Part shown: positions 33,967 through 45,299 of the stretch, piece by piece
Numbering within the stretch: the first letter of the stretch is position 1
How the letters are laid out: every line of letters begins with the position of its first letter
Assembly (NCBI GenBank): GCA_964007475.1
Contig: OZ023273.1
Coordinates: forward strand, 77,723,737 to 77,787,736
DNA: 64,000 bases
Direction of reading: 5' to 3'
DNA from: Hybos culiciformis
Lineage: Eukaryota; Arthropoda; Insecta; Diptera; Hybotidae
Notes under the pieces: model-generated
What the model was told of the DNA's origin: nothing
Database searches by the model: none
What the model saw: the letters and a program-made list of their open reading frames with translations, nothing else
Made by a program: the position numbers and the translations under genes

Positions 33967-34879
33967 CACTGCCGGATCAAGGTACTTTCCAAATCAGTAT
34001 AATAATATTTTTATACCAAAATCTCAGACAGGAGAACGACTATTATGTCAATTTTCCAGTTTTAAACTATTATTTAAATTTTTATACCACCAAATTGTTT
34101 ATAGTACAGTACAATAGATTAAAATACATTCTAATTGTTCTGCATCTTTTGTATTCAATCAGTCTCTTTGAAATTCTGAAAAATTCTGAAATTATTAAAC
34201 TGTGCTGGCTTTTTCCAAAAAAATCATCAAGTTAAAAGATTTTAATGAACTATGACAAAATAAATGGGAAAACAGTAACGTAACTTTGCTGGAAGACATC
34301 TTATTTTTTAGTGACAGTAGCTTGTGCAAAGATATTTATCCCAACATTTACAGGCTGCAACAATTTTTTATACTGTTCCAGTAAGTGTTGCTTCTTGTGA
34401 AAGAAGTTTCTCAGGATTAAAACGATTGAAAACTTGGCTAAGAAATAATATGAGTCAAGAAATGTTAGTCGGTCTTGCTCTATTAAATTCGCATTACCAA
34501 ATGAACTTGGAGCCACGTCAAATAATTGAGAGATTTCCGAACAAAAGCAAACGAAAAATTGATTTAATTTTGAAGTAGTTTTTAACATATATGTAATTTA
34601 AAATTAAAAACTAATTTTTTTCTAGGTTCAAAACAGCTCGGTGTTAAGTCAAAAAAAATAAATTATGAAAAATTAATGTTAATCTTTTAATTTAAATATT
34701 TTTTTATAATATTAATAAATTAAAAATAATTGAATTAATTTTTGAAAATAGAAATGTTTAATCTAAATAATTATAATAAAAAACTAATGATTTTATAACT
34801 ATTAAAATTTTTTTTTTAAATTTTATCAAACATTTTTGTCAAATCGCCGCCATGCAAGTTCTTGCTGGATCCGCTACTG
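33967..34879 (+). mobile_element. hAT (ZMYM-type) relic with matching ends
   Basis: The left end CACTGCCGGATCAAGG (33,967-33,982) and right end (reverse complement CAGTAGCGGATCCAGC, ending 34,879) share the CA.T..CGGATC.AG pattern typical of this hAT group. The 913-bp element holds only the 3' end of a transposase. I could not confirm an 8-bp duplication. Confidence 0.65.
34245..34578 (+). pseudogene. hAT transposase C-terminus, frameshifted
   Basis: One frame reads CKDIYPNIYRLQQFF. About 34,360, in a run of T, it must shift to the next frame, which reads TVPVSVASCERSFSGLKRLK, TWLRNNMSQEMLVGLALLNS and ends at TAA 34,576. The ASCERSFS block is the hAT dimerisation signature. The apparent ATG start at 34,324 is an artefact of the frameshift. 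Confidence 0.85.
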
Positions 34880-35235
34880 CGACTATCTGACTTAAAATTT
34901 AACTTAACTTGGCTGTCACTTTACAAAAAATAGTACAAGGATTCGGACTAAGATCTGGATTTGAAACAAAATTGTTATATTTGTATATGATTTTAGACTT
35001 ATTTGTATAATGTAAAAAAAAAAATATGTTCAGCTGTTCAGGTCTTAATTGTACCCAAGGTTTCTTAAAATGAAAGGAACTGAAATCGAGATACTGAAAA
35101 CGGGTCCTTCATTATTTTCTTAAAAGTTAATTATTTTAAATTAATTCCGTGCATTTTTGCAAAAAAAACTCTCTGTTGTAAATACGTGCTTGAATACCTG
35201 TCTTTTTACACGACTTTATTTAAAACACAAACTCT

Positions 35236-35467
35236 AGGTAGGCGGGCGGACTGGTGATCAGTCAGTGGGATTTGAGGCGCCAGCCGCCCTCCCGCAGCCC
35301 CCACCCTCCCCCTCCCTTCTCACGTTCTTGGATACCCCCTTTATCCTTTTCCAAAAAATAGGGCCACTCATCGGTCAAAGAGTAAGTACCGTAGTGTTTG
35401 TTCCAAATAAGCATTGAGGTGGAATCCCACTGCCGCAAATACCACTGACCAGCCACCAGTTCGCCCA
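35236..35467. mobile_element. GC-rich miniature inverted-repeat element
   Basis: GGACTGGTGATCAGTCAGTG near 35,248 and its downstream GGATTTGAGGCGCC mirror 35,430-35,467 (CCGCAAATACCACTGACCAG). The same end (GTCAGTGGGATTTGCGGCGCC-like) occurs at 55,561-55,740 and 63,640-63,672. The GC content contrasts sharply with the surroundings. Confidence 0.65.
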
Positions 35468-35667
35468 GCGACCGAAAAAAATAATACGGAGCTGCGGCGA
35501 CAATGTTCGCTCATAATTTTGCGAATGAGTTATGTGTTTTAAAAAGGATTTAAGTCATCCGAAAAAGTTGCCAGATCAGTTTTATTTTTCTGAAGCACAT
35601 AACTTATCAGTGATGGATGATATAAATCATAGGCCAACTTTCGGATGAGTTAAAACGGATATAACTC

Positions 35668-36674
35668 AGTGGCGTTTTTATCATACGCGAGGCCACAGGC
35701 AAGTTTGTGGTGCGAGACTGAACTTTTTTTTTAATTTGGATACATTAATAAAACTGTTCAAAATGCCTGTACTATTTATTTTACCAATAGTATTTATTTC
35801 AGATTCGATATTATTGAATTTAATTTAATTTTAAATTTATATTTAATAAGATCTTGTATACTTTTGAGTATATGTACATGTTCATATATATATTGTTAAT
35901 AATTAATTAAACATACTAGGTATTATAAATTCTTAATTTAAACAAAATCATTCTTAAAGTACTTTGATACAAATCACTATCTGTTACATATCACTGTTGG
36001 TTTTGGGCTACCCAGGTTAGAAACTTTTTTTTTTTATGGAGAATTTAGTAGGAGAGGATGGATTGAAAATGTGTTATTTAAAATTTAACTTTTCAAGATT
36101 TCACATACGCAAAGTCATCAATTAAATCCGAACAGCCTTATTTTATTTTCGATAGAAATTGAAGATAATGCGGTCTTGATTCATGGTGGAACGTAAATAA
36201 TTTTTAATAAGCTTTAATTTAGAGAAGGTCCTCTCTGCACTTGCGATTGAAATAGGAGAGGTCAGTAAAATGCGTAGGGCAATAAATAAATTTGGAAAAA
36301 TTTCTATTAAAGAATTTGCTTACGAGTACCTATGTATCTAATCACTATAGAAACCATACTAAATGTGTATATAACACAAACAAGTTTATACATATGTACA
36401 TACATATATTTTAAAATAGTGCAGGTGCAGTATACTTAGAAATATTAGCTTTTATACTTTGTGTAAATAGCGTATGTATGTATGTACTCATTTATATTGG
36501 ATTTGAATATTCTCTTTGAAGTTAAATATAAATTCATGTATGGATTTGAATATTCTCTTTTAAGTTACATATGAATTCATGTTTTCTTGTACATTGTACT
36601 AAGAAGAACAAAGGGAGACCACCTGAGCGCGAGGCCACAGGCAAATGCCTTGCTTGCCTGTGCTTAAAACCGCC
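35668..36674 (-). mobile_element. Decayed hAT element with CACAGGCAAG inverted ends
   Basis: The left end (AGTGGCGTTTTTATCATACG, then CGAGGCCACAGGCAAG) resembles the reverse complement of the right end (about 36,615-36,674), which itself folds into a local hairpin. Inside, on the minus strand, lies a transposase tail (36,070-36,305). Direct repeats of GGATTTGAATATTCTCTTT occur at 36,497 and 36,541. Confidence 0.6.
36070..36305 (-). pseudogene. hAT transposase C-terminal fragment
   Basis: The minus strand reads FPNLFIALRILLTSPISIAS, AERTFSKLKLIKNYLRSTMN and then, after frameshifts, IDDFAYVKS. ASAERTFSKLKLIK followed by LRSTM is the diagnostic C-terminal block of the ZMYM-like hAT group. The frame breaks at about 36,165. 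Confidence 0.85.
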
Positions 36675-38470
36675 ATTATCCAAAATCGACCGATGAGTGA
36701 ATATATCAAGTACCGATGAGTTATTGCACTTCGCCTATAATATTCCTCCAAAAATAGCCCGTCGGTAGGGTGTATTCCTCGGTAACTAAATATTTAAAAC
36801 TACATTATCGACAAATTTAAATGATCTGAATTTTGAACTTTGAATAAAATTATAAAATATTTCAGAATAATCAGTTCGGAGAAAGTGAGTCAAAAGTTAA
36901 GTGCAAGTTCACATCGTTTATTAAATTTTGAAACTGATATTTTACCCACTTCCCACGAACCAATTTGACTGAAAATTCGCTCAGATCCATATTTTCGGTG
37001 ATAAAACAATATTCCATCCAAATCGTCTGTAACACAGTTTTGCCGGTAACTAAAATTTTGCATGTAATTACATCACCGTCAAAATAAAATTAGAGGAATT
37101 TTAAATCATCAACTTAACCTTTTGCTACGCGAACAAAGATCTTTTCGCGAGATCCTCTGGGAACAGAAGTAAAACCTCCTTTTTCACAACTTTGTCTATG
37201 GCTACGGGAGCAAAGACCCATAATCGAGGAGTTGCAGCATTAGTCAGGCGTTATGACTTTGGGCTTTGTAACACGCCATCGAAATAATATTACTTTTAAT
37301 AAAGATTACATTTTTTGTCAAAACTTTTATTAATTTTCGTCCTTTTCCAAAACCATGTTCTTCTAACAATCTTTTTAAAAAAAAATCTCACAACTATTCT
37401 CTATTTTAAAAATCGAGTTTTGGATTGATTTCATTTACCGTTTTATAAATAAAAGGTGAAAAAGAGCAATGTACAAAAAAGGATGTAAAAGCAATTTACT
37501 CTGAAGTCCTTAAAGACTTTTTATTTATTTTTTAATTTGAAATATGCAGAATTTTGTTATCTTCATTTAAAAAAAAAAAACTAATCGTTTTAGGCCTTAT
37601 GTTCTCGAGAAAATCGAAATTAATATCGTTATTTCGAGAGTTAAAATGAACGAATTATATGTCAATCGAATTTTTTTTCATATTATTATTTTATCCAAAT
37701 TAGATATTGTGTTTTTAGAGTTAAACACGTGGTTCTACAAAAAAAAAGAACGAAGAAAACAAAGGACATTAAAATTAAATGAAAAAGAAAAAAATGTATC
37801 AGTTTTTCAGAAAATCAAATAAACTTTATTATAATTTTTCTTTTTAAAACTTATAAACTTTCTTGTTCTAATTGATTAAATCTTTTTTTTTTTTTTGTTT
37901 TTTATTTAACTTGAAATAAAATTAGGTTTAAGTATTTAAGTTTTTTATGTAACTTTTCTCAGTGAGTTTTTTCTTTTTTTTTTCATTCTGAAAACTTTAC
38001 ATCTGCAATGTTTTAATGAATAATTTTTAAATTTTAAAAAATATAATTGGAAATAAATTTTACCATAATTTTAATTTTAATTTATTTAAAAAGTTTTATT
38101 TTTTTTTATTTTTCAATTTAATTTAAAATGTAAAAAAAAAGGATATTTCTAATTTTTTTTTTTTGTAATATGAGATGTATCTTTACTGGTCCAGAGCTTA
38201 AATAAATCTAAAAAAAAATTTATTGTCAGAGAAAAGCTTATTGTGTATATGCACTTTCTTTGTGTAAATATTTATTTAATATACTTGCGCGTTACAAAAA
38301 AAAAAAAACTTTCAAACGTAAACAAATGAAACTTACAAAGGAGAAATCACCACCCTGATATCAAAAAAAAAAATGTAGTTTTGAATGGAAGTAAAAAAGT
38401 ATCTTCCTGTTGCACAAGAAAACAAAAACGCTGTCGATAAGATGTTCAGTATTTTATTTATTAACCTTCA
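36675..38470. other. AT-rich spacer
   Basis: No gene recognised. 37,120-37,270 is a slightly GC-richer patch with two similar pieces (GAACAAAGATC and GAGCAAAGACC) of unknown meaning. Confidence 0.5.
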
Positions 38471-38471
38471 C

Positions 38472-38675
38472 TTGGACTGTGTCTACCCGGGTTTCAAATG
38501 CTCTGAACTTTTGTATTTTTAGCCAGAATTCGAAATGCTTTCAACTCAGTGAACAAATTTTCGAATTATTGAAGAATATTTGGTTTACATTTAAAAAAAT
38601 ATCGTTTTGGAGTTTTGTTCGCATTTTTTCAAAAAAAACTACGTTGTTGGACTGTACATACCCAGGTGGATACCA
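38472..38675. mobile_element. Miniature inverted-repeat element, copy 1
   Basis: The ends TTGGACTGTGTCTACCCGGG (38,473) and the mirror of TTGGACTGTACATACCCAGG (38,649) face the same way or loop back with mismatches. The same end motif occurs at 42,980-43,230. Coding potential is absent. Confidence 0.45.
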
Positions 38676-39064
38676 TACATTTACTATGGAAAATTGAATT
38701 TTTTGTTAATTTTTTTGTAAACAAGCTAATATAATTATATTTTTTGGTCCGTTGTGTGATAGATATAAATTCATTAGATAAAAAAAGGGAAATATTTTCG
38801 TCAAACTGGTAAATTTTTTGTCAAACTGCAACTAAAAATTTGTAATATTATTATAAGTGTACATAAGTTTTAGGATGAAACATCTGAAAAGTATAATAAG
38901 ATAAATATTCGAATATAACAAAAAAAAACTTTTTAAAATACATTATAAATAGAAATTACAATCGGAAAAAAATCAATTAGTTGATGTAGAAGCTCTCATA
39001 AAACAATTGTCACATTTCGTTTGCGTGAGATTATGCTCTACACAAACGTAGCTCGCTTTTTTTT

Positions 39065-40850
39065 TCAGCCGCTGTAACACATGTAGCAACCTCCTTTTTG
39101 TTTAATTCGAACACTACAATCTCGTTCCATCTCATTCGGAATGAAGTCTTCATCATCTTGATCCGTCTGGGTAAGTGATTTTCCTGCAAGTAAAAATTAA
39201 TATGTTTCAGTTTATTACTAAAAATTCTTAAAATAAAAATAATTTCGGTATGTACCTAAAATGCATTCCATTGCTGATCTGACTGTTAAATTACCAATTG
39301 TTCTTTTGTTTTGGGCCCTTATTTGAATTTGAGGCAAACACAAATCTGCCGCCAGAGTTTGTAAAAACACACGACGTCGACTACTTTTGATGATTCCAAT
39401 TGTAGGGTTGTTGCTCGAATGAATAACGTAATCTGCTAATGCTGAAATTAAATTAAAGAAAACTGAGAAGGGCCATCTACAGGTTTTTCTTTTTGTGCTA
39501 TATTGGGATAACATTTTGTCCATATTGTGTGTCCACTACACCCTTGGTTTTATTATAATAATAAATAATTTCCGGCTTAGTTTTTGGTCCCAATAAATTT
39601 TTATTTCGATGCATTGTACTCAATAATACCACAGCTCTGTCCTTAGCTGGCACGTACGAATATAATCCGACATTTGAATCAAAACCAAAGTTAGACGAAT
39701 GTAATGGGCGTGACTTAGAGTTTTTAAATTCATTGGGCAAATACCTCTTATTTTTTTTCAATGTGCCCACAAGTAACATTTTCCATTCTGAAAGGTCCAT
39801 GGCTAAGGGAAGAGTTGTAAAAAAATTATCCACGGTCACGTTTCGGCCAGTGTTTTTATATGGAACTACCAAATCTTTTACAATTCTTTCCCCTTGATTC
39901 ACTTCTCTGGTAGTTCCAAGCTTACCAGTATAAATTTGGCCATTCAATGGATATGATGTTCTAGAATCGCAGGCCCACCAAAATTTGATTCCATATTTTG
40001 CTGGCTTCGCCCTCTATAACCATATAACTGTTCATCTACAGTGATGCATTCATATGGCCTGAAATGATCTTGTAATTCAGTGTTGACCATCTCAAACACG
40101 TCTCTAATTGGTGCTGCTTTATCCTGTTTGAGACGAGTAACCCGGGTAGCATGACAATCGAATCTGATGAACCTGGTGATCGCCTTAAATGGTTTTTGGT
40201 CCATAGTAGCGCGATATAATGGAAACGTATTTCTCTTCCAAAGCTCACTCAATTTTTCCGAATTTGAATTATGGACCCCCATCATTAATAAAATTCCGAG
40301 ATAACCACAGAACTCCTCTTCGGTCAGAGATTTCCACAACAACGGAGTTTTGTCCGGGTTTTTGTTGTTGTAATCCGAATAATCTGACTCAGCTCTTATA
40401 TTGGTATATCTAATAATAATATCCATCACTTCCGCACTCATGATGCAGAAGAAAGTATATTTAATTGTTTTATTTTTGGTAGCTGGGTTCGGTCCCATAA
40501 ATAATGGATCTCGTAGAATGTTAATAGCTTTCTGACGTTGTAAGGGTAGAGGATCCTGGCTCCATTTTGTTCCATCTTTGGCCATAAAATAGTTGGCATT
40601 CGAATCGTCATCTTCACCATCACTTCCTTCTTCAGAACCGGGAGCATCGTCTGCTTCACCTTCACCTTCAAATTCCATCACAATTTCCCCGGGTTCATTA
40701 TTATCATCAAAATCTCCTGAAGGATGTTCTGGTAAATAATCGACGTCGTCATCACATTCAGCAACATCATCGTCATTTCCATCATCAGATTCTGAGTCAA
40801 CAGCCTCCATCATTCTACTAAAATAATCCGCCTTTTCGCCATAAGACATT
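39065..40850 (-). pseudogene. piggyBac-family transposase, frameshifted, with an apparent intron
   Basis: From ATG 40,848: an acidic N-terminus (residues 10-85), then YTFFCIMSAEVMDIIIRYTN, CGYLGILLMMGV and ECITVDEQLYGYRGR, typical of the DDE_Tnp_1_7 family. At about 40,010 a short deletion shifts the frame; the next segment starts KPAKYGIKFWWACDSRTSYP (first catalytic Asp) and has VTVDNFFTTLPLA (second Asp). At about 39,525 a second frameshift precedes VDTMDKMLSQYSTKRKT (third Asp). A 72-bp GT-AG intron (39,184-39,255) links ILG to KSLTQTDQDDEDF and a Cys-rich end GGCYMCYSG. A possible 5' exon lies at 40,912-40,957. Not functional as it stands. Confidence 0.93.
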
Positions 40851-40911
40851 CTAAAAAATATAAATCATTAATCTTTTATGTTTTATATTATACGAAAAAA
40901 ACACTTACCAA

Positions 40912-40957
40912 TCAATTGCTCGATCTGACAGAAATTCAAAATCTTCATTTCTTTCCA
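40912..40957 (-). other. Possible 5' coding exon of the piggyBac gene
   Basis: The minus strand reads MERNEDFEFLSDRAID and then a canonical donor GTAAGT. The acceptor before the main ORF (TTTTTTAG|A) would create a TGA at the junction (TG plus A), so either the copy is mutated or the main ORF starts at its own ATG. Confidence 0.35.
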
Positions 40958-41069
40958 TTTTTCACTTTTAAAACATTCACAAAACTTTGTAATAATTAAA
41001 TTGTAACTTTAACACAACTTTTTTATTTTTTATTATTTGAACCACGAATTACAAACACACAAAAAACAC

Positions 41070-41294
41070 ACGAAGCAGTCATAGGAACTGCCGAAAGAAG
41101 TTTATACTTAAAAGCTTTAAACTATGCAGTAACAATGGCTACAAATAATGGACTGCTTTTCGACTGATAACCTGATTTTTATTTTAATTTACATTTTGTA
41201 CTAAGCAGCCCATTTGTAGCTACTTTCATTTCATAGTTTAAAGCTTTTAAGTATTAACTTTTTTCGGCAGTTCCTATGACTGCTTCGTGTGTTT
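41070..41294. mobile_element. Palindromic (foldback) element, copy C
   Basis: CACACGAAGCAGTCATAGGA at the left is the perfect reverse complement of the right end. The arms continue through TATACTTAAAAGCTTTAAAC. The loop contains ACTGCTTTTCGACTGATAAC. It is related to copies at 43,873-44,100 and 46,278-46,460. Confidence 0.88.
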
Positions 41295-41299
41295 TTTTT

Positions 41300-42297
41300 G
41301 GATATTTTAAGCAGGGAAGACCCTAACCATAGCTCCCTATCCAAAATTTTTGGTCAGGTAGTTCCACCCTCACTTCCACCCTTACTTCCGCCCTCACTTC
41401 CACTCTCACTTCCGCCCTCACTTCCGCCTTCACTTCCGCCCTCACTTCGGCCCTCACTTCCGCCCTCACTTCCTCCTTCACTTCCGCCTTCAATTCCGCC
41501 CTCACTTCCGCCCTCACTTCCGGACTTACTTCCGCCCTCACTTCCGCCTTTACTTCCGCCCCCACTTCCGCCCTCACTTCCACCCTCACTTCCGCCCTCA
41601 CTTCCGCCCTCACTTCCGCCTTCACTTCCACCCTCACATCCGCCCTCACTTCCGCCCGCACTTCCGCCCTCACTTCCACCCTCACTTCCGCCCTCACTTC
41701 CGCCCTCACTTCCGCCCTCACTTCCGCCCTCACTTCGGCCCTCACTTCCGCCACCACTTCCGCCCTCACTTCCGCCCTCAATTCCGCCCTCACTTCTGCC
41801 CTCACTTCTACTCTCACTTCCGCCTTCACTTCCGCCCTCACTTCCGCCCTCACTTCCGCCCTCACTTCCGCCCTCACTTCAGCCTTCACTTCAGCCCTCA
41901 CTTCCGCCCTCACTTCCGCCCTCACTTCCGCCCTCACTTCCGCCTTCCGCCCTCACTTCCGCCATCACCTCCGGCATATTTTTTAACATATTTTGAGCCG
42001 GCACGACCTAACCGTAGCTCCCTGCCCAAAAATTTTTCGGCAGGTAATCTTTATTTTACCGGAGCTACCTATTATGAAAAAAAATTTTTTTTTGTATATT
42101 TTGAGCCGGCACGACCTAACCGTAGCTCCCTGCCCAAAAATGTTTCGGCAGGTAATCTTTATTTCACCGCAGCTACCTATTTTGAAAAAAAATATTTTAT
42201 ATTTTGTGTCGGCACGACCTAACCGTAGCTCCCTGCCCAAAATTTTTTCGGCAGGTAATCTTTATTTCACCGGACCTACCTATTTTGAAAAATAAAT
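41300..42297. repeat. About 94-bp tandem repeat units, first unit interrupted by the minisatellite
   Basis: Units with GACCTAACCGTAGCTCCCTG and TTCGGCAGGTAATCTTTATTT occur at 41,996-42,090, 42,104-42,195 and 42,210-42,297. A diverged unit at 41,318-41,364 stands before the minisatellite. Another single unit lies at 45,195-45,295. Overlapping ORFs on both strands simply follow the repeat. Confidence 0.85.
41365..41978. repeat. GC-rich 12-bp minisatellite, about 51 units
   Basis: The unit CCTCACTTCCGC is repeated with point variants and, near the right end, a shortened unit. Because 12 is a multiple of 3, every frame without a stop in the unit stays open, giving a Ser-Leu-Pro-Pro repeat on the plus strand and a Val-Arg-Ala-Glu repeat on the minus strand. 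Without a plausible gene around it, I read these as artefacts. Confidence 0.93.
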
Positions 42298-42535
42298 TTT
42301 AGTTTTTAAATAATTTAAACGAAAGATTTTTAAAAAATAATTTGAATTTAAATTTTTCGCGCCAAATTAGTTTGTTTTTATAAATGACAAACGATTATTG
42401 AACTACCTAATTTGAAAAAAAAAATTTAGTTTTAAATAATTTGTAAACGAAAGATTTTTAAAAAATAATTTGAATTCAAATTTGTCGCTCCAAATTATTT
42501 TGTTTTTATAAATGACAAATGATTATTGAGTGGAC
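42298..42535. repeat. About 120-bp tandem duplication
   Basis: Two adjacent units contain AACGAAAGATTTTTAAAAAA and TTTGTTTTTATAAATGACAA. They differ by scattered substitutions. Confidence 0.8.
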
Positions 42536-42974
42536 CACTCATTTTTTGAGTATTGAAACGTCAAAAAACCATGTCGCGATTTCGAACTCGAATGTCGAAT
42601 GAGTCTCCGAAAAAAATTTTTTACCCCCTACAGAATTACTCAATTTTATCATACAACGCGCCTAAAGAAGTATAAACTTCAAAAATTCTAACGAACTTGA
42701 AAAAAGCTGGGATGTTTAGTTCTCTATAACAAACTTTTTTTTAACAAATATTAAAAATACTTTTAACGCGTCAAATTATATAATTTTGCAGAGGTTGCTT
42801 TGACCAAAAAAAGATATCATCGTTCAAAAATCTTTACTGACCTCCTTAGTTCAAATGTTTGGAAAAAACTGTGATTTGACTTTAAAGTTGGCATTTCCAA
42901 AAATTGTTAAAAAAATCAAGTCACTTTATTATAAAATGAGTTTCAATATCTAAATACACAAAAAAAAAAATTTG

Positions 42975-43232
42975 TTAGACGTTGTTGGACCATATACACC
43001 CAGGTATATAAAATTTCATGGGGAGGTATTGGCTTGCCTCATTGTAGGAATCCTTGTTGAAATACATGAGGGAAGGTGTAAACTTTCAGATTGTACAGTT
43101 TTTGGATCTTGTATAATTGTGAAAAAAATAAAAATAATACAGAATAATTATTTGTTTTTAAAAACTTTGCATACAAAATGTATGGAAAAAATTTTATCTA
43201 CCCGGGTATATATAGTCCAACTACGTTTATAA
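42975..43232. mobile_element. Miniature inverted-repeat element, copy 2
   Basis: ACGTTGTTGGACCATATACA at 42,977 mirrors the right end TATATAGTCCAACTACG (ending about 43,228). CCCAGG/CCCGGG follow in both arms. It is related to the element at 38,472-38,675. The 86-residue ORF here has no family resemblance. Confidence 0.6.
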
Positions 43233-43239
43233 AAATTAT

Positions 43240-43872
43240 GGTCCTAGTGAAGGTTAAGGAAATGCAAATTTAAATGTTACTAGAGGACCAACTGTATCTA
43301 TACGCTAATTATTTCGAAGCTTTTGTTCGGTGGCTTTGTTATAACCATTTTTTATTTAGTGTGTTTTTTTTTACATTTCATTAATCACTTTAATGTGTTT
43401 ATTTAAGTTTTTCCAAATAGAACGGTCTTTTATTTTATTTATTGTTCTTTTTACGCCGGTATGTTGTACAATTTTAATTTTGTTAGCTTCATTTTATAAA
43501 TGAAAATAACTAGTTAATGTTTAAAATTTTGTTGTGTATTGTTTTGTGCAATTGCATTTTTATATATTGGAAGCTTTGCTAATTTCTAAATTACCGTCTC
43601 GAGAATATTTCCTAAGTCCAAATCCAAATTTTTGCCAAGCTCAATTTCTATAATTTTTGAAGTTTAACTTCTTTAGCGAGGTATTGTTAAAAAATTTTGA
43701 AAAAAAAGGGGAAAAAAGAAGACAGAATATAGTATGTCCTGCGTGACGAAAAGTAAAGCCACAACGCCGCAAAATAGGGGTAATAACCACAGAATGTAGT
43801 ATCATATGTTAAAAAGTAAAAACAAATATAAATATAAGACGTTGTAGCATGTAGCAAAAAACAAAAAAAAAA
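43240..43872. other. AT-rich spacer
   Basis: Nothing recognised. Confidence 0.5.
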
Positions 43873-44100
43873 AAACACGAAGCAGCCTACAGAAGTTTAT
43901 ACTTAAGATTTAAACTATGAAATAACAGTGGCTACAAATAATGGACTGCTTTTGGACTGATGGACTGATTTTTATTTTAATTTACATTTTGTACTGAGCA
44001 GCCCATCATTTGTAGCCACTGTTATTCATAGTTTTTTTCATAGTTTTTAAATCTTTAAGTATAAACTTCTGTAGGCAGTTCTATGACTGCTTCGTGTGTT
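43873..44100. mobile_element. Palindromic (foldback) element, copy A
   Basis: Arms with CACGAAGCAG...CAGTGGCTACAAAT mirror the right half ending in GACTGCTTCGTGTG. The loop runs ACTGCTTTTGGACTGATGGA, then ATTTTTATTTTAATTTACAT, in the same direction as in copy C and opposite to copy B. Confidence 0.88.
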
Positions 44101-44317
44101 TTTTTTTTTTTTACCAAAACGAAGTACAGATACTTAAATTAAGAGAAAAATTTTAACTTTAAAAATTATGACGCTTTACGGAAATTAATTAGATCAATCT
44201 GCAAAAATTAATTGACCAATTTATTATCTCTCCCTCTTTGGTATTTTGTATTTGGCGTAACTACATTATTATGTTAAAAAAATTAAAAAAAAAAAAAATT
44301 TCATAAAATTCTCAGTT

Positions 44318-44390
44318 CGGGGGATCGAACTTGGCACCTTCAGAATTGGAATCCGATATTCTATCCACTCAGCCATATTGCCCTTATGAT
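44318..44390 (-). pseudogene. tRNA-like sequence
   Basis: The minus strand reads GGGCAATATGGCTGAGTGGA, then an anticodon arm TCGGA/TCTGA with a 7-nt loop TTCCAAT (anticodon position CCA, Trp-like), and box B AGTTCGATCCC. The acceptor ends do not pair and no CCA-compatible 3' end is seen. Probably a SINE head or pseudo-tRNA. Confidence 0.5.
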
Positions 44391-44635
44391 TTCAGCTTTC
44401 TAAAATAACATAAAAGAGCACTTGTCTTCTTTAATAATTAAAATCCCCGGAATTTATTTTAAAAATTTCTCTCTTATTTCCTTCCACTAATCGTATTCAT
44501 GAACCCGTTTATTTCATTCCACTAACCGTATTCATGAACCTTAAAGAACTAACCGTATTCATGAACCTTAAAGAACTTGAATTTTTATAATATTTAGAAG
44601 AATAAACTCTTTATATGATTTTAGAAAGCAAAAAT

Positions 44636-44702
44636 TATATGGCTTAGTGGATAGAACACCAGACTAATAAGTCTGAAGGTGCCAGGTTCGAACCCAATTA
44701 TG
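44636..44702 (+). pseudogene. tRNA-like sequence, divergent partner
   Basis: TATGGCTTAGTGGATAGAAC (box A), CCAGACTAATAAGTCTGAAG and GGTTCGAACCC (box B, perfect). The anticodon loop has an abnormal size (6 or 8 nt). It points away from the minus-strand tRNA-like sequence at 44,318-44,390. Confidence 0.55.
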
Positions 44703-44967
44703 ATTTGTTTTTTTTTAATATTTGAAATTTTTTTTACATAATAAAATGATTTCTACAAGTAATAAGACAAAAATTGTTTTTTTGTTAGTGGGTACTGGTA
44801 TGACCTAAAAGTCGAGGGCGACCGGGGGTCCCCTTACTCCCCCCGTCCCTAAAAATTATTGGTACTGACAGATGGAGAAAATTAATAGTTTTTCTTGTTC
44901 CAAATAAATAAAAAAAAAAAATTAATGGTTTATTAGAATTTTTTTATTATATTTTAGAAATCCAAAA

Positions 44968-45042
44968 TCATATGGGCTATATGGCTTGGTGGCTAGAACA
45001 TCAGACTATAAGAGTGAAGGTGTCAGGTTCGATTCCCCCCAA
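44968..45042 (+). pseudogene. tRNA-like sequence
   Basis: GGGCTATATGGCTTGGTGGC, CATCAGACTATAAGAGTGAA and GGTTCGATTCC. Same family as its neighbours, without good anticodon or acceptor stems. Confidence 0.5.
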
Positions 45043-45299
45043 TGAATAAATTTTTTTTTTTATTTTTTTGAACATAATAATTTTTAATTTTTTTGAACAT
45101 AACTTTTTTATTGGTAGAATATGTAATTTTTTTGCTTGTAATATTGAGCCCTATATATACATATATTTGAAATTAAAAAAGTGTACGATAATTATGAATT
45201 CCTACCCAAAATTTTTGGTCTGGTAATCTTTATTTCACCAGAGCTACCTATTTTAAAATTTTTTTTTTTGCATATTTTGAGCCGGGAAAACCTATAATG

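Larger units (their letters stand above)
44100..44745. repeat. Duplicated block with two head-to-head tRNA-like sequences, copy 1
   Basis: About 95% similar by eye to 46,460-47,085. Contents: AAACGAAGTACAGATACTTA, a minus-strand tRNA-like sequence, a middle with two to three units of CTAACCGTATTCATGAACCT, and a plus-strand tRNA-like sequence. The mirrored motif GCTTTCTAAAAT/ATTTTAGAAAGC stands upstream of both tRNA-like heads. Confidence 0.85.

Noticed and set aside
34301..34588. A 95-residue minus-strand protein
   Set aside because: It is the antisense shadow of the hAT dimerisation domain on the plus strand.
41323..41937. A 204-residue minus-strand protein of VRAE repeats and its 235-residue plus-strand counterpart
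   Set aside because: Both are read-throughs of a 12-bp minisatellite. They have no non-repeat domain, splice pattern or promoter.
44318..45042. A cluster of functional tRNA genes
   Set aside because: Box A and box B are good, but anticodon loops have wrong sizes or acceptor stems do not pair, and copies lie in a repeated block. Pseudo-tRNA or SINE-like origin is more likely.
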